The notes beneath the pieces were generated by a model that saw only the letters and a program-made list of their open reading frames with translations, did no database searches and was not told the origin of the DNA. From assembly GCA_001898185.1 (NCBI GenBank), contig MKTI01000009.1, forward strand, positions 1 through 64,000: a stretch of DNA of 64,000 nucleotides. Reading direction: 5' to 3'. The first letter of the stretch is position 1; each line of letters starts with the position of its first letter. Made by a program: the position numbers and the translations under genes. The stretch is from Cellulomonas sp. 73-145 (GTDB taxonomy: Bacteria > Actinomycetota > Actinomycetes > Actinomycetales > Cellulomonadaceae). Of this stretch, positions 1 to 8,168 are shown in pieces.

Positions 1-97
1 GAAACGCCCGGTCCCATTCCGAACCCGGAAGCTAAGCCCTTCAGCGCCGATGGTACTGCACCCGCCAGGATGTGGGAGAGTAGGACGCCGCCGAACA
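1..97 (+). rRNA. rrf: 5S ribosomal RNA, 3' part
   Basis: The window opens inside a 5S rRNA gene. The bases match the conserved 5S core (CCGAACCCGGAAGCTAAG near 20-37, then GGTACTGC and GGGAGAGTAGG) and end in the GCCGCCGAAC closing strand. The first roughly 20 bases lie outside the window. The end coordinate is estimated from the closing helix and could be off by a few bases. It presumably ends an rrn operon to the left. Confidence 0.95.
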
Positions 98-104
98 CCA
101 TTCC

Positions 105-140
105 AGAAAGGCCCACCCCTCACCGGGTGGGCCTTTCTGC
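105..140 (+). terminator. rrn operon terminator
   Basis: A perfect 14-bp stem (AGAAAGGCCCACCC, 105-118, pairing with 125-138) around a 6-base loop lies directly after the 5S gene. The right arm ends in CTTTCT, giving a partial U run. It is a strong intrinsic terminator. Confidence 0.9.
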
Positions 141-456
141 GTTCACCCACGACCGCGGCTCGGCCACGGAGCGCCAAGCCGTCCGGGTGGGCCATGTCCA
201 TTCGACCGCGGGTTGGCCTATGTGCAGGCCTATGCGGGCACGTTCGGTGCGGACGGGTGCTTCGCCCCGGTTCTCGGTCACCGATGGCGGGTCGAGCCGG
301 ACGACCGGTGTCCGGTTGCGGGATGGCGTTCGGGCGACGTTCGCCGTGCGCGTCAGGCCGGTGAGCCTCGGTGTGCGGGGTGGACGTGTGCCGACGGGTC
401 GGCAGCGGTGCCGCTCTGAGGCCGGCGGGTGTCCCGGTGGGGCTTGGCTGCCGGTG
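141..456. other. Gene-free spacer between the 5S gene and glgB
   Basis: About 316 bases lie between the rRNA terminator and the 3' end of glgB. I found no tRNA cloverleaf, convincing reading frame or repeat. Open frames here are short by-products of high GC content. Confidence 0.5.
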
Positions 457-2643
457 TCAGCTGTTGTCGGCGATGAAGATCACCGCGCCGAGAGGCGGGA
501 TGCGGACGCTGGCCGAGAAAGGTCGTCCGTGATGGGGCACTGGATCCGCGGTGATCTGCCCGAGGTTGCCGACACCGGAGCCGCCGTAGATCGCGGCGTC
601 GGTGTTGAGGGCCTCGGTCCATGTGCCGGCGCCGGGCAGCGCGAGGCGGTACTGCTCGTGCGGCACGCCGGCGAAGTTGACGACGACGACCGCGGTGGGC
701 GCGCCCGGTGCTTTGCGGAGATAGGCGAGGGTATTTCCCTGGGAGTCGTTCGAGTCGATCCATTCGAAACCCTCGGGCCTGTGGTCCAGCTTCCAGAGCG
801 CCGGCTGTGCTCGGTACAGGGTGTTGAGGTCGCGTACGAGTCGCTGGACGCCGGCGTGGTTGGGGTCGTCGAGCTGTCCCCACCACAGAGAGTCCGCCTC
901 GGACCACTCGCCCTGCTGCGCGAACTCGTCGCCCATGAAGATCAGCTGCTTGCCCGGGTGCGTCCACTGGTACGCAAACAGGGCGCGCACGTTCGCCGTC
1001 TTCTGCCAGTGGTCGCCGGGCATCCGGGCGTAGAGGGACCCCTTGCCGTGCACCACCTCGTCGTGCGAGAGCGGCAGGATGAACTGCTCGGAGTACGCGT
1101 ACACCATGGAGAACGTGATCTCTCCGTGGTGGTAGCTGCGGTGCACGGGCTGCTCCGCCATGTAGCGGAGCGTGTCGTTCATCCAGCCCATGTTCCACTT
1201 GAGGCCGAAGCCCAGACCGCCGTGGTCGGTCGGCGCGGTGACGCCGCCCCACGCCGTCGACTCCTCGGCGATCATCAGGACGCCTGGCGTGCGGCGGTAG
1301 GCCGTCGCGTTCGCCTCCTGGAGGAACGAGATGGCGTCGAGGTTCTCACGACCGCCGTACTGGTTGGGTCGCCACTGACCGTCCTTGCGGGAGTAGTCGA
1401 GGTACAGCATCGAGGCGACGGCGTCGACGCGGAGGCCGTCGACGTGGAACTCCTCGAACCAGTAGGTGGCGTTGGCCACCAGGAAGTTGCGGACCTCGGC
1501 ACGGCCGAAGTTGAAGATGTACGTGCCCCAGTCCGGGTGCTCGCCGCGCAGCGGGTCAGGGTCCTCGTAGAGCGATGTGCCGTCGAACCGGCCGAGGCTC
1601 CAGTCGTCCTTGGGGAAGTGGGCCGGCACCCAGTCGACGATGACGCCGATACCGGCCTCATGGAGGGCGTTGACCAGGTAACGGAGGTCGTCCGGGTGGC
1701 CGAAGCGGGAGGTCGGCGCGTAGTACGACGAGACCTGGTAGCCCCATGAGCCGCCGAACGGGTGCTCCGCGACCGGCATGAACTCCACGTGGGTGAACCC
1801 GGTCTGACGCACGTAGTCGGTCAGCTGGGTGGCGAGGTCGCGGTACGAGAGCCCCTGACGCCACGAGCCGAGGTGGACCTCGTAGATCGACAGGGGACCG
1901 GTGTGCGGGTCGGTGCTCGCGCGATGGGCCAGCCACGCGTCGTCCGACCAGGTGAAGTGCGAGTCGATGACGACCGACGCGGTGGCGGGCGGGACTTCGG
2001 TGCCGCGTGCCATCGGGTCGGCCTTCTGCCGCCAGGTGCCGTCGGCGCCGACGATCTCGAACTTGTAGCGCGCCCCCGCGGTGACGCCGGGCACGAACAG
2101 CTCCCAGACGCCGCTGTCGCCCAGCGAACGCATCGCGTGCTGCGCACCTTGCCAGTAGTTGAAGTCGCCGATGACGCGGACGGCGCGGGCGTTGGGCGCC
2201 CAGACGGCGAAGGACGTACCGGTCACGTCGCCCAGGGGATCCGGGTAGCGCCGGACGGCCGCACCGAGGACTGTCCAGAGCTGCTCGTGACGGCCCTCCC
2301 GGATGAGGTGGAGGTCCACCTCTCCCAGCGTCGGCAGGTAGCGGTAGGGCTCGTCGACCAGGGTCGTGGTCTCGCCGTAGGTGACCGCGAGGCGGTAGGC
2401 GGGGACGGCGTCGGCGTCGAGAACGGCGACCCAGATCCCGTCCTGCTCGTGGCGAGCCTCCGTCTGCCCGCCGTCGGTCACCACGACGACGCTGTCCGCC
2501 AGCGGCCGCAGCGTGCGGATGGTCACGCCGTGCTCACCGGGATGGGCGCCCAGCACGCCATGGGGGTCGTAGTACAGGCCTGACGCGACCGCCCTCAGGG
2601 TGTCGGCGTCGACGGGGACCGGGGAGGGTGCGACCGAGGTCAT
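457..2643 (-). CDS. glgB: 1,4-alpha-glucan branching enzyme (GH13_9)
   Basis: Cuts alpha-1,4 chains and re-attaches them by alpha-1,6 bonds, the branching step after GlgE polymerisation. The 728-residue product has N-terminal CBM48-type modules (roughly 25-215) and a GH13 barrel. The nucleophile Asp in LRVDAV is near 404, the acid Glu in IAEES near 459 and the third Asp in LSHDE near 527, essentially the E. coli GlgB positions (405/458/526). The ATG at 2643 (MTSVAP) is preferred; the frame runs 15 codons further upstream without family similarity. It lies last in the minus-strand glg cluster, 87 bases after the maltokinase, and may be cotranscribed. Confidence 0.95.
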   Translation of the reverse strand: MTSVAPSPVPVDADTLRAVASGLYYDPHGVLGAHPGEHGVTIRTLRPLADSVVVVTDGGQTEARHEQDGIWVAVLDADAVPAYRLAVTYGETTTLVDEPYRYLPTLGEVDLHLIREGRHEQLWTVLGAAVRRYPDPLGDVTGTSFAVWAPNARAVRVIGDFNYWQGAQHAMRSLGDSGVWELFVPGVTAGARYKFEIVGADGTWRQKADPMARGTEVPPATASVVIDSHFTWSDDAWLAHRASTDPHTGPLSIYEVHLGSWRQGLSYRDLATQLTDYVRQTGFTHVEFMPVAEHPFGGSWGYQVSSYYAPTSRFGHPDDLRYLVNALHEAGIGVIVDWVPAHFPKDDWSLGRFDGTSLYEDPDPLRGEHPDWGTYIFNFGRAEVRNFLVANATYWFEEFHVDGLRVDAVASMLYLDYSRKDGQWRPNQYGGRENLDAISFLQEANATAYRRTPGVLMIAEESTAWGGVTAPTDHGGLGFGLKWNMGWMNDTLRYMAEQPVHRSYHHGEITFSMVYAYSEQFILPLSHDEVVHGKGSLYARMPGDHWQKTANVRALFAYQWTHPGKQLIFMGDEFAQQGEWSEADSLWWGQLDDPNHAGVQRLVRDLNTLYRAQPALWKLDHRPEGFEWIDSNDSQGNTLAYLRKAPGAPTAVVVVNFAGVPHEQYRLALPGAGTWTEALNTDAAIYGGSGVGNLGQITADPVPHHGRPFSASVRIPPLGAVIFIADNS

Positions 2644-2730
2644 TGCCCTAGCCAACCACCGCAGCGGCGTCCCTGCAGACGGGCGCACGGGACACGCGGA
2701 CGGGGCGGGCGACCGACGAGGCCCTGTCCC

Positions 2731-4119
2731 TCAGCGGAGCAGCCGGTCCAGCCCGGCCAGGGGGATGTGCAGCCAGTCGGGACGGTTGCGCTGCTCGTAG
2801 ACCGCCTCGTACAGCGCCTTGTCCAGCTCCAGGGCCGTCAGGAGCAGCGCCGACGAGCCCGAGCCCGTGGCCAGGGAGGTTCCGGCGGTCGCGTCGTACC
2901 GGACCAGGAGGGCGTCGCGGGCCGCACCGGACCAGGCGTGCGCGGCCTCGTGGTGCAGGCCGCCGACCGCCGCCGCGTAGTCGAAGGACCGGAGCATGCC
3001 TGCGACGTCCCGCACCGCCAGGTCCGGTCGGGTGCGCATGGCCAGCGGCGCCAACGGCTCACCCTCGAAGTCGGTCACCACCCACCGGTCCGCCGATCGG
3101 AGCACCTGGCCCAGGTGCAGGTCACCGTGCACCCGCTGCCGCGGCGGTGCGTCCGGCAGAGCACGGACGCGGGCAGCGACGCCGTGGACCGCGTCCCCGT
3201 ACTCCTGAAGCGCGGGCACGGACTCCGCGGCCCAGGCGAACCGGTCCTCCAGCTGGCGGGCGACCTGCTCCGGACCCGCGGCGCCGTCGCCGTCGTCCGC
3301 GCTGCTCGGTTCGGCACCGAAACCGCGGACCAGGGCGTCGTGCATGCCGGCGATGAGGGTGCCGAGCTGGCCGGCCGCGTCGTCGAACGGTGCGCCGGCA
3401 CCGGCGAGCTCGCAGGCGAGCTCGAAGCCGTCACGCGCCGCGGGGACGAACGCCGAGAGCGCGCCGAGGTAGCCCTCGACCAGCTGCCCGTCCGCGTCCG
3501 GCCAACGTCCCACGAGCCAGCCGAGCGGTGCCGGTACCCCGTCCCAGCCGACCTCGACTAGCCGGCGCGGTACGTCCACGTCCGGGTTCGGTCCGGCGGC
3601 GAGCGTGCGGAAGACCTTGAGGATGCCGACCGCCGGCGCCTGCAGCTCCTCGCCGGCACGGCGGAGCACCACGGAGGTGTTCGACTGCTCGCCCGTGATG
3701 ACGCGCGCGGTGGTCGGGTCCAGGTCGGTGGGCGCACGGCCGTCGGGGCCGTCGGCGGCGGCGAGCCAGGCGCGCAGGAACGCGGGGTGGCCGGTGCCGT
3801 CGAGCAGCAGCAGGTCGCCGATCCGGCCGACGGTGTCAGGGTCGACCGGCTGTGACGGGTCGGCTTGCGCCGTGCCGCTCGGAGCGAGCCGTTCGAGCAC
3901 GAGCGGCACCTGGAGCAGCGTGTCGACCGAACCGAAGCGCACGCGGACCAGAGGGATGCGCACGGCCTCGTCGTCCAGCAGCAGCGTGGCCACCACGTCG
4001 AGCTGCGCCTCGGTCCCCTTGGCGGGGTACCAGCGGCGCGTCGGCAGCCACGTCCGGACGAGCTCCGTCAGCGGCACGAGGGGGAGGTCCGCCGACCCTG
4101 CAGTCGCGGTGAGCGTCAC
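2731..4119 (-). CDS. mak: Maltokinase (Pep2/Mak)
   Basis: Phosphorylates maltose with ATP to alpha-maltose-1-phosphate, the GlgE donor. The 462-residue protein has the kinase loop HGDLHLGQV (Asp near 332) and metal-binding VVTDFEGEP, both typical of this APH-like family, and the N-terminal cap with WLPTRRWYPAKG. The GTG at 4119 overlaps the treS stop (GTGA), so the two are translationally coupled. In many actinobacteria TreS and maltokinase are fused or work as a complex; here they are separate but coupled. Confidence 0.93.
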   Translation of the reverse strand: MTLTATAGSADLPLVPLTELVRTWLPTRRWYPAKGTEAQLDVVATLLLDDEAVRIPLVRVRFGSVDTLLQVPLVLERLAPSGTAQADPSQPVDPDTVGRIGDLLLLDGTGHPAFLRAWLAAADGPDGRAPTDLDPTTARVITGEQSNTSVVLRRAGEELQAPAVGILKVFRTLAAGPNPDVDVPRRLVEVGWDGVPAPLGWLVGRWPDADGQLVEGYLGALSAFVPAARDGFELACELAGAGAPFDDAAGQLGTLIAGMHDALVRGFGAEPSSADDGDGAAGPEQVARQLEDRFAWAAESVPALQEYGDAVHGVAARVRALPDAPPRQRVHGDLHLGQVLRSADRWVVTDFEGEPLAPLAMRTRPDLAVRDVAGMLRSFDYAAAVGGLHHEAAHAWSGAARDALLVRYDATAGTSLATGSGSSALLLTALELDKALYEAVYEQRNRPDWLHIPLAGLDRLLR

Positions 4120-5855
4120 GGGGTGACCACCTCCAGCCAGTAGAAGTCCCGCGAGCCGAGCGTGAACGTGCATGCGTCGTCCGGACCCACGGCGGGGAAC
4201 GGAGCGCCGCCGAAGACGTCGCGCAGCGCGGACCCTGCGGCACCGGGGAGCGTGACGCGGGCGGCGCGGGCCGTCGAGGCGAGGTTGGCCACGACGAGCA
4301 CGGTCTGCGTCGGCGTCCGGCGCAGGAAGGCCAGGATGGAGTCGTTGTCGCACGGCACCACCGTGAACTCGCCCATGCCGAGCGCCGGGTACCGGCGTCG
4401 GACGGCGAGCATGCCCTTGACCCAGTGCAGCAACGAGGTGGGCTGGGCCAGCTGCGCCTCGACGTTGACGTGGGCGTAGTGGTGCACCAGGGACTGGACC
4501 AGCGGCAGGTACAGCTTGCCGGGGTCGACGGTGGAGAAGCCCGCGTTGCGGTCCGGGGTCCACTGCATCGGGGTGCGGACGGAGTCGCGGTCCGCGAGCC
4601 AGATGTTGTCGCCCATCCCGATCTCGTCGCCGTAGTACAGGCAGGGGCTGCCGGGGAGCGAGAGGAGCAGGGCGTGGGCGAGCTCGATCTCCTTGCGCGA
4701 GTTGTCCAGCAGCGGGGCCAGCCGACGCCGGATCCCGACGTTGGCGCGCATCCGGGAGTCCTGCGCGTACCAGCCGTACATGGAGGCGCGCTCCTCGGTG
4801 GACACCATCTCGAGCGTCAGCTCGTCGTGGTTGCGCAGGAAGGTGCTCCACTGGCCGCCGGCCGGGATCGGCGGCGTGTCCGCGAGGATGTCGACGATCG
4901 GCGTCGCGCGCTGATCGCGCAGCGCGTAGAAGATGCGCGGCATCACCGGGAAGTGGAAGCACATGTGGCACTCCGGCTCCTCCGGGGTGCCGAAGTAGTC
5001 GACGACGTCCTCGGGCCACTGGTTCGCCTCGGCCAGCATGATGCGGCCGGGGAACTCCTCGTCGAGCATCCGCCGGACCCGGCGCAGGAAGGCGTGCGTG
5101 GCCGGCAGGTTCTCGCAGTTGGTGCCCTCCGCCTCGAACAGGTAGGGGACCGCGTCGAGCCGGAAGCCGTCGACGCCGAGGTTCAGCCAGAACCGGCCGA
5201 CGTCGAGCATCGCCTCCGCGACGCGGGGGTTCTCGAAGTTGAGGTCGGGCTGGTGGCTGAAGAACCGGTGCCAGAAGTACTGCCGCCGGACGGGGTCGAA
5301 CGTCCAGTTGGACGTCTCGGTGTCGACGAAGATGATGCGGGCATCGGGATAGCCCGCGTTGTCGTCGCGCCAGACGTAGAAGTCGCCGTAGGGCCCCTCG
5401 GGGTCGGCCCGCGACGCCTGGAACCACGGGTGCTGGTCGCTGGTGTGGTTCATGACGAGGTCGACGACGATCCGCATGCCGCGGGCGTGGGTCTGCTGCA
5501 CCAGCTCGGTGAAGTCGGCGATCGAGCCGTACTGCGCGGCAACGGCCGTGTAGTCCGCCACGTCGTAGCCGCCGTCACGCAGGGGCGACGGGTAGAACGG
5601 CGGCAGCCACAGGCAGTCGATGCCGAGCCACTGCAGGTAGTCCAGGCGCTGGATCAGGCCCTGGATGTCGCCGGAGCCCTCGCCCCGCGAGTCGGAGAAG
5701 CACCGCAGCATCACCTCGTAGAACACGGCGGTGCGGTACCACTGGGAGTCCGGCGTCGGGGCGCCCGGCAGCTCCGCGGCGGGCACCTGGGGCTGGCGGC
5801 GCGCGGGCAGGCCGTGCAGCGCCAGCGCGGCGGTGGTCGGTGGCGGCTCGGTCAC
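4116..5855 (-). CDS. treS: Trehalose synthase / maltose alpha-D-glucosyltransferase (GH13_16)
   Basis: Interconverts trehalose and maltose, feeding maltose to maltokinase. The 579-residue protein shows the GH13 set: Asp in FRLDAVPY near 232, Glu in LAEANQWPE near 273 and Asp in RNHDELTLE near 342, matching the positions known for mycobacterial TreS. The GTG at 5855 (VTEPPP) overlaps the glgE stop by 4 bases (GTGA). No kinase domain is fused at the C-terminus; it is encoded by the next gene. Confidence 0.95.
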   Translation of the reverse strand: MTEPPPTTAALALHGLPARRQPQVPAAELPGAPTPDSQWYRTAVFYEVMLRCFSDSRGEGSGDIQGLIQRLDYLQWLGIDCLWLPPFYPSPLRDGGYDVADYTAVAAQYGSIADFTELVQQTHARGMRIVVDLVMNHTSDQHPWFQASRADPEGPYGDFYVWRDDNAGYPDARIIFVDTETSNWTFDPVRRQYFWHRFFSHQPDLNFENPRVAEAMLDVGRFWLNLGVDGFRLDAVPYLFEAEGTNCENLPATHAFLRRVRRMLDEEFPGRIMLAEANQWPEDVVDYFGTPEEPECHMCFHFPVMPRIFYALRDQRATPIVDILADTPPIPAGGQWSTFLRNHDELTLEMVSTEERASMYGWYAQDSRMRANVGIRRRLAPLLDNSRKEIELAHALLLSLPGSPCLYYGDEIGMGDNIWLADRDSVRTPMQWTPDRNAGFSTVDPGKLYLPLVQSLVHHYAHVNVEAQLAQPTSLLHWVKGMLAVRRRYPALGMGEFTVVPCDNDSILAFLRRTPTQTVLVVANLASTARAARVTLPGAAGSALRDVFGGAPFPAVGPDDACTFTLGSRDFYWLEVVTP

Positions 5856-8032
5856 GGCACGTCCACGTGCACCACGTGGGCGCAGCTGACGGTCGGGTCG
5901 AGCCGGACGAACGCCTCGGGGCCCCACCAGAACGTGGCGTCGGTCAGCAGGTCGTGCGCTCGCACGGGACCGAGGGCCGGCAGCCCGAGCGCCTCGAGGT
6001 CCAGCAGGACCATGCCTTCCCGTGGGTGGAACGGGTCGAGGTTCACGACGACCACCACGGTGTCCGCGACGCCGGTCGGCGAGTCCTGAGCCGCGACGTG
6101 CCGGGAGAAGCAGACCAGCGCGTCGTCCGTCGTCGGGTGCACGCGCACGTCACGCAGCTGCTGGAGAGCCGGGTGGGCGCGGCGCACCGCGTTCAGCCGG
6201 CCGATCAGCAGCGCGATGCCGTAGCGGTCCGCCTGCGACCAGTCGCGGGGGCGGAACTCGTACTTCTCGTTGTCGATCTGCTCCTCGACACCCGGACGCG
6301 GGATGTGCTCGACGAGCTCGTAGCCGGAGTAGATGCCCCACGTCGGCGAGCCCGTGGCGGCCAGCACCGCTCGGACGGCGAAGCCGCCCAGGCCGGTGGC
6401 CTGCAGGTACGGGGGGAGGATGTCGTGCGTCGTCGGCCAGAAGCTGGGGCGCATCCACGCACCGTCCGGGCCGGCGACCGTGGCGATGTACTCCTCGAGC
6501 TCCTCCTTCGTGTTGCGCCAGGAGAAGTACGTGTACGACTGGTGGAAGCCGATCTTGGCCAGCGCGAGCATCATCGCCGGCCGGGTGAAAGCCTCGGCAA
6601 GGAAGAGGACGTCGGGGTGGTCGCGCGCCACCTCCGCGAGGAGCCGCTCCCAGAACGCGAGCGGCTTGGTGTGCGGGTTGTCGACGCGGAACGCGGTCAC
6701 ACCGTGGGAGATCCACAGCTCCACGACGCGGTGGATCTCGGCGTAGATGCCCTCGGGGTCGTTGTCGAAGTTGAGCGGGTAGATGTCCTGGTACTTCTTG
6801 GGCGGGTTCTCGGCGTAGGCGATCGAGCCGTCGGCACGCGTGGTGAACCACTCCGGGTGCTCCCGGACCCAGGGGTGGTCCGGCGAGCACTGCAGGGCGA
6901 GGTCCAGGGCCACCTCGAGGCCGAGCCCTCGGGCGGAAGCCACGAAGGCGTCGAAGTCGTCGAAGGTCCCCAGGCTCGGCTCGATCGCGTCGTGACCACC
7001 GGCGGCCGAGCCGATCGCATAGGGAGAGCCCGGGTCGCCGGGCTCGGCGACGAGCGTGTTGTTTCGGCCCTTGCGGAAGGTCGTGCCGATCGGGTGGATC
7101 GGCGTGAGGTAGACGACGTCGAAACCCATCGACGCGATGCGCGGCAGCTGCTCGGCGGCGGTGCGCAGCGTGCCCGAGACCCAGCGCCCCGTGTCCGGGT
7201 CGACGTGCGCGCCGTGGGACCGGGGGAACAGCTCGTACCAGGAGCCAGCCAGGGCGAGCGGGCGGTGCACGACGAGCGGGTAGTCGGCCGACGGGGAGAC
7301 GAGGTCGCGCAGCGGCGTACGGGCGAGCGCATCCCGGACGGCGTCGGACAGGGCGACGCCCAGGCGCTCGTCGGCCGGGCGCTCGCGGTCCCGCAGGGCC
7401 GCCGCGGCGTCCTGCAGCACCACCGCGTCCTGCTCGGGCATCGCATCCGGCCCGGTGCGCTCGGCCGCGCGCGTCAGCACCCGCGCACCCTCGGTGAGCA
7501 TCAGCTCGGCGTCGATGCCGGCCGGCACCTTGATCCCCGCGTCGTGGGCCCACGTGCCGTACGGGTCGGACCAGCCCTCGACCCGGAACGACCAGGCGCC
7601 GGTGGCGTCGGGCACCACGCGGGCCTCGTAGCGGTCGAGGCCTTTGAGCACCTCCGTCATGCGGACCCGCTGGTGCACCTCGCCGTCCGGCCGGACCAGC
7701 ACGGCGGTGGCGCCGAACGCGTCGTGGCCCTCGCGGAAGACTGTCGCCTGGATCGGCACCGCCTCGCCCACCACGGCCTTGGCGGGGAACCGGCCCTCCT
7801 CCGCGACCGGCGCCACGTCGAGCACCGGGATGCGTCCGATGCGGACGGGCGGCTCGTCGGGCGGCGCCGGCTGGACCGCGTCCACCGCGGAGTGCCGTGC
7901 GGGCGCGCCCGAGGCGGTCGCGCCGGAGGAGGTCGCGCGGCGTGCCGGGGCGGCCGCAGGGGTCGGGGGGACCCCGGGCGCCACCGTGGGCTCGGGCTGC
8001 GGACGGGGGGACGGGGACGACGACGGTCGCAC
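5852..8032 (-). CDS. glgE: Alpha-1,4-glucan:maltose-1-phosphate maltosyltransferase (GlgE)
   Basis: Adds maltosyl units from maltose-1-phosphate to alpha-1,4-glucan. The 726-residue product has the GlgE N-domain (GRIPVLDVAPV, FREGHDA), the catalytic run FRVDNPHTKPLAFWERL (nucleophile near 450), LAEAFTRPAMM (acid Glu near 479) and THDILPPYL (Asp near 536). These are each shifted by about 56 residues from Streptomyces GlgE because of a Pro/Ala/Ser-rich N-terminal extension. The GTG at 8032 is supported by a TAGGTT box six bases upstream, which suggests a leaderless transcript and a promoter separate from glgX. Confidence 0.95.
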   Translation of the reverse strand: MRPSSSPSPRPQPEPTVAPGVPPTPAAAPARRATSSGATASGAPARHSAVDAVQPAPPDEPPVRIGRIPVLDVAPVAEEGRFPAKAVVGEAVPIQATVFREGHDAFGATAVLVRPDGEVHQRVRMTEVLKGLDRYEARVVPDATGAWSFRVEGWSDPYGTWAHDAGIKVPAGIDAELMLTEGARVLTRAAERTGPDAMPEQDAVVLQDAAAALRDRERPADERLGVALSDAVRDALARTPLRDLVSPSADYPLVVHRPLALAGSWYELFPRSHGAHVDPDTGRWVSGTLRTAAEQLPRIASMGFDVVYLTPIHPIGTTFRKGRNNTLVAEPGDPGSPYAIGSAAGGHDAIEPSLGTFDDFDAFVASARGLGLEVALDLALQCSPDHPWVREHPEWFTTRADGSIAYAENPPKKYQDIYPLNFDNDPEGIYAEIHRVVELWISHGVTAFRVDNPHTKPLAFWERLLAEVARDHPDVLFLAEAFTRPAMMLALAKIGFHQSYTYFSWRNTKEELEEYIATVAGPDGAWMRPSFWPTTHDILPPYLQATGLGGFAVRAVLAATGSPTWGIYSGYELVEHIPRPGVEEQIDNEKYEFRPRDWSQADRYGIALLIGRLNAVRRAHPALQQLRDVRVHPTTDDALVCFSRHVAAQDSPTGVADTVVVVVNLDPFHPREGMVLLDLEALGLPALGPVRAHDLLTDATFWWGPEAFVRLDPTVSCAHVVHVDVP

Positions 8033-8044
8033 GGTCCGAACCTA
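8033..8044 (-). promoter_or_regulatory. Probable -10 box of leaderless glgE-treS-mak transcript
   Basis: On the minus strand TAGGTT (8044-8039) is followed by six bases and the GTG of glgE. This TANNNT-to-start spacing recurs at many genes in this window. No clear -35 was identified. Confidence 0.5.
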
Positions 8045-8168
8045 TCCGCCCGTGCCGCACGTGAGCATCCGCACGGGGCGTCGCTGGACGCGTGTCCTGG
8101 TCAGGTGGGGATCCGGTGCTGCGGAGCGACGGGGCCGGTCACGCGGCGCAGGTCGGTGGCGGTACCGC

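Noticed and set aside
141..456. Possible tRNA or small gene between the 5S gene and glgB
   Set aside because: I could not draw a cloverleaf or find a start with a ribosome-binding site.
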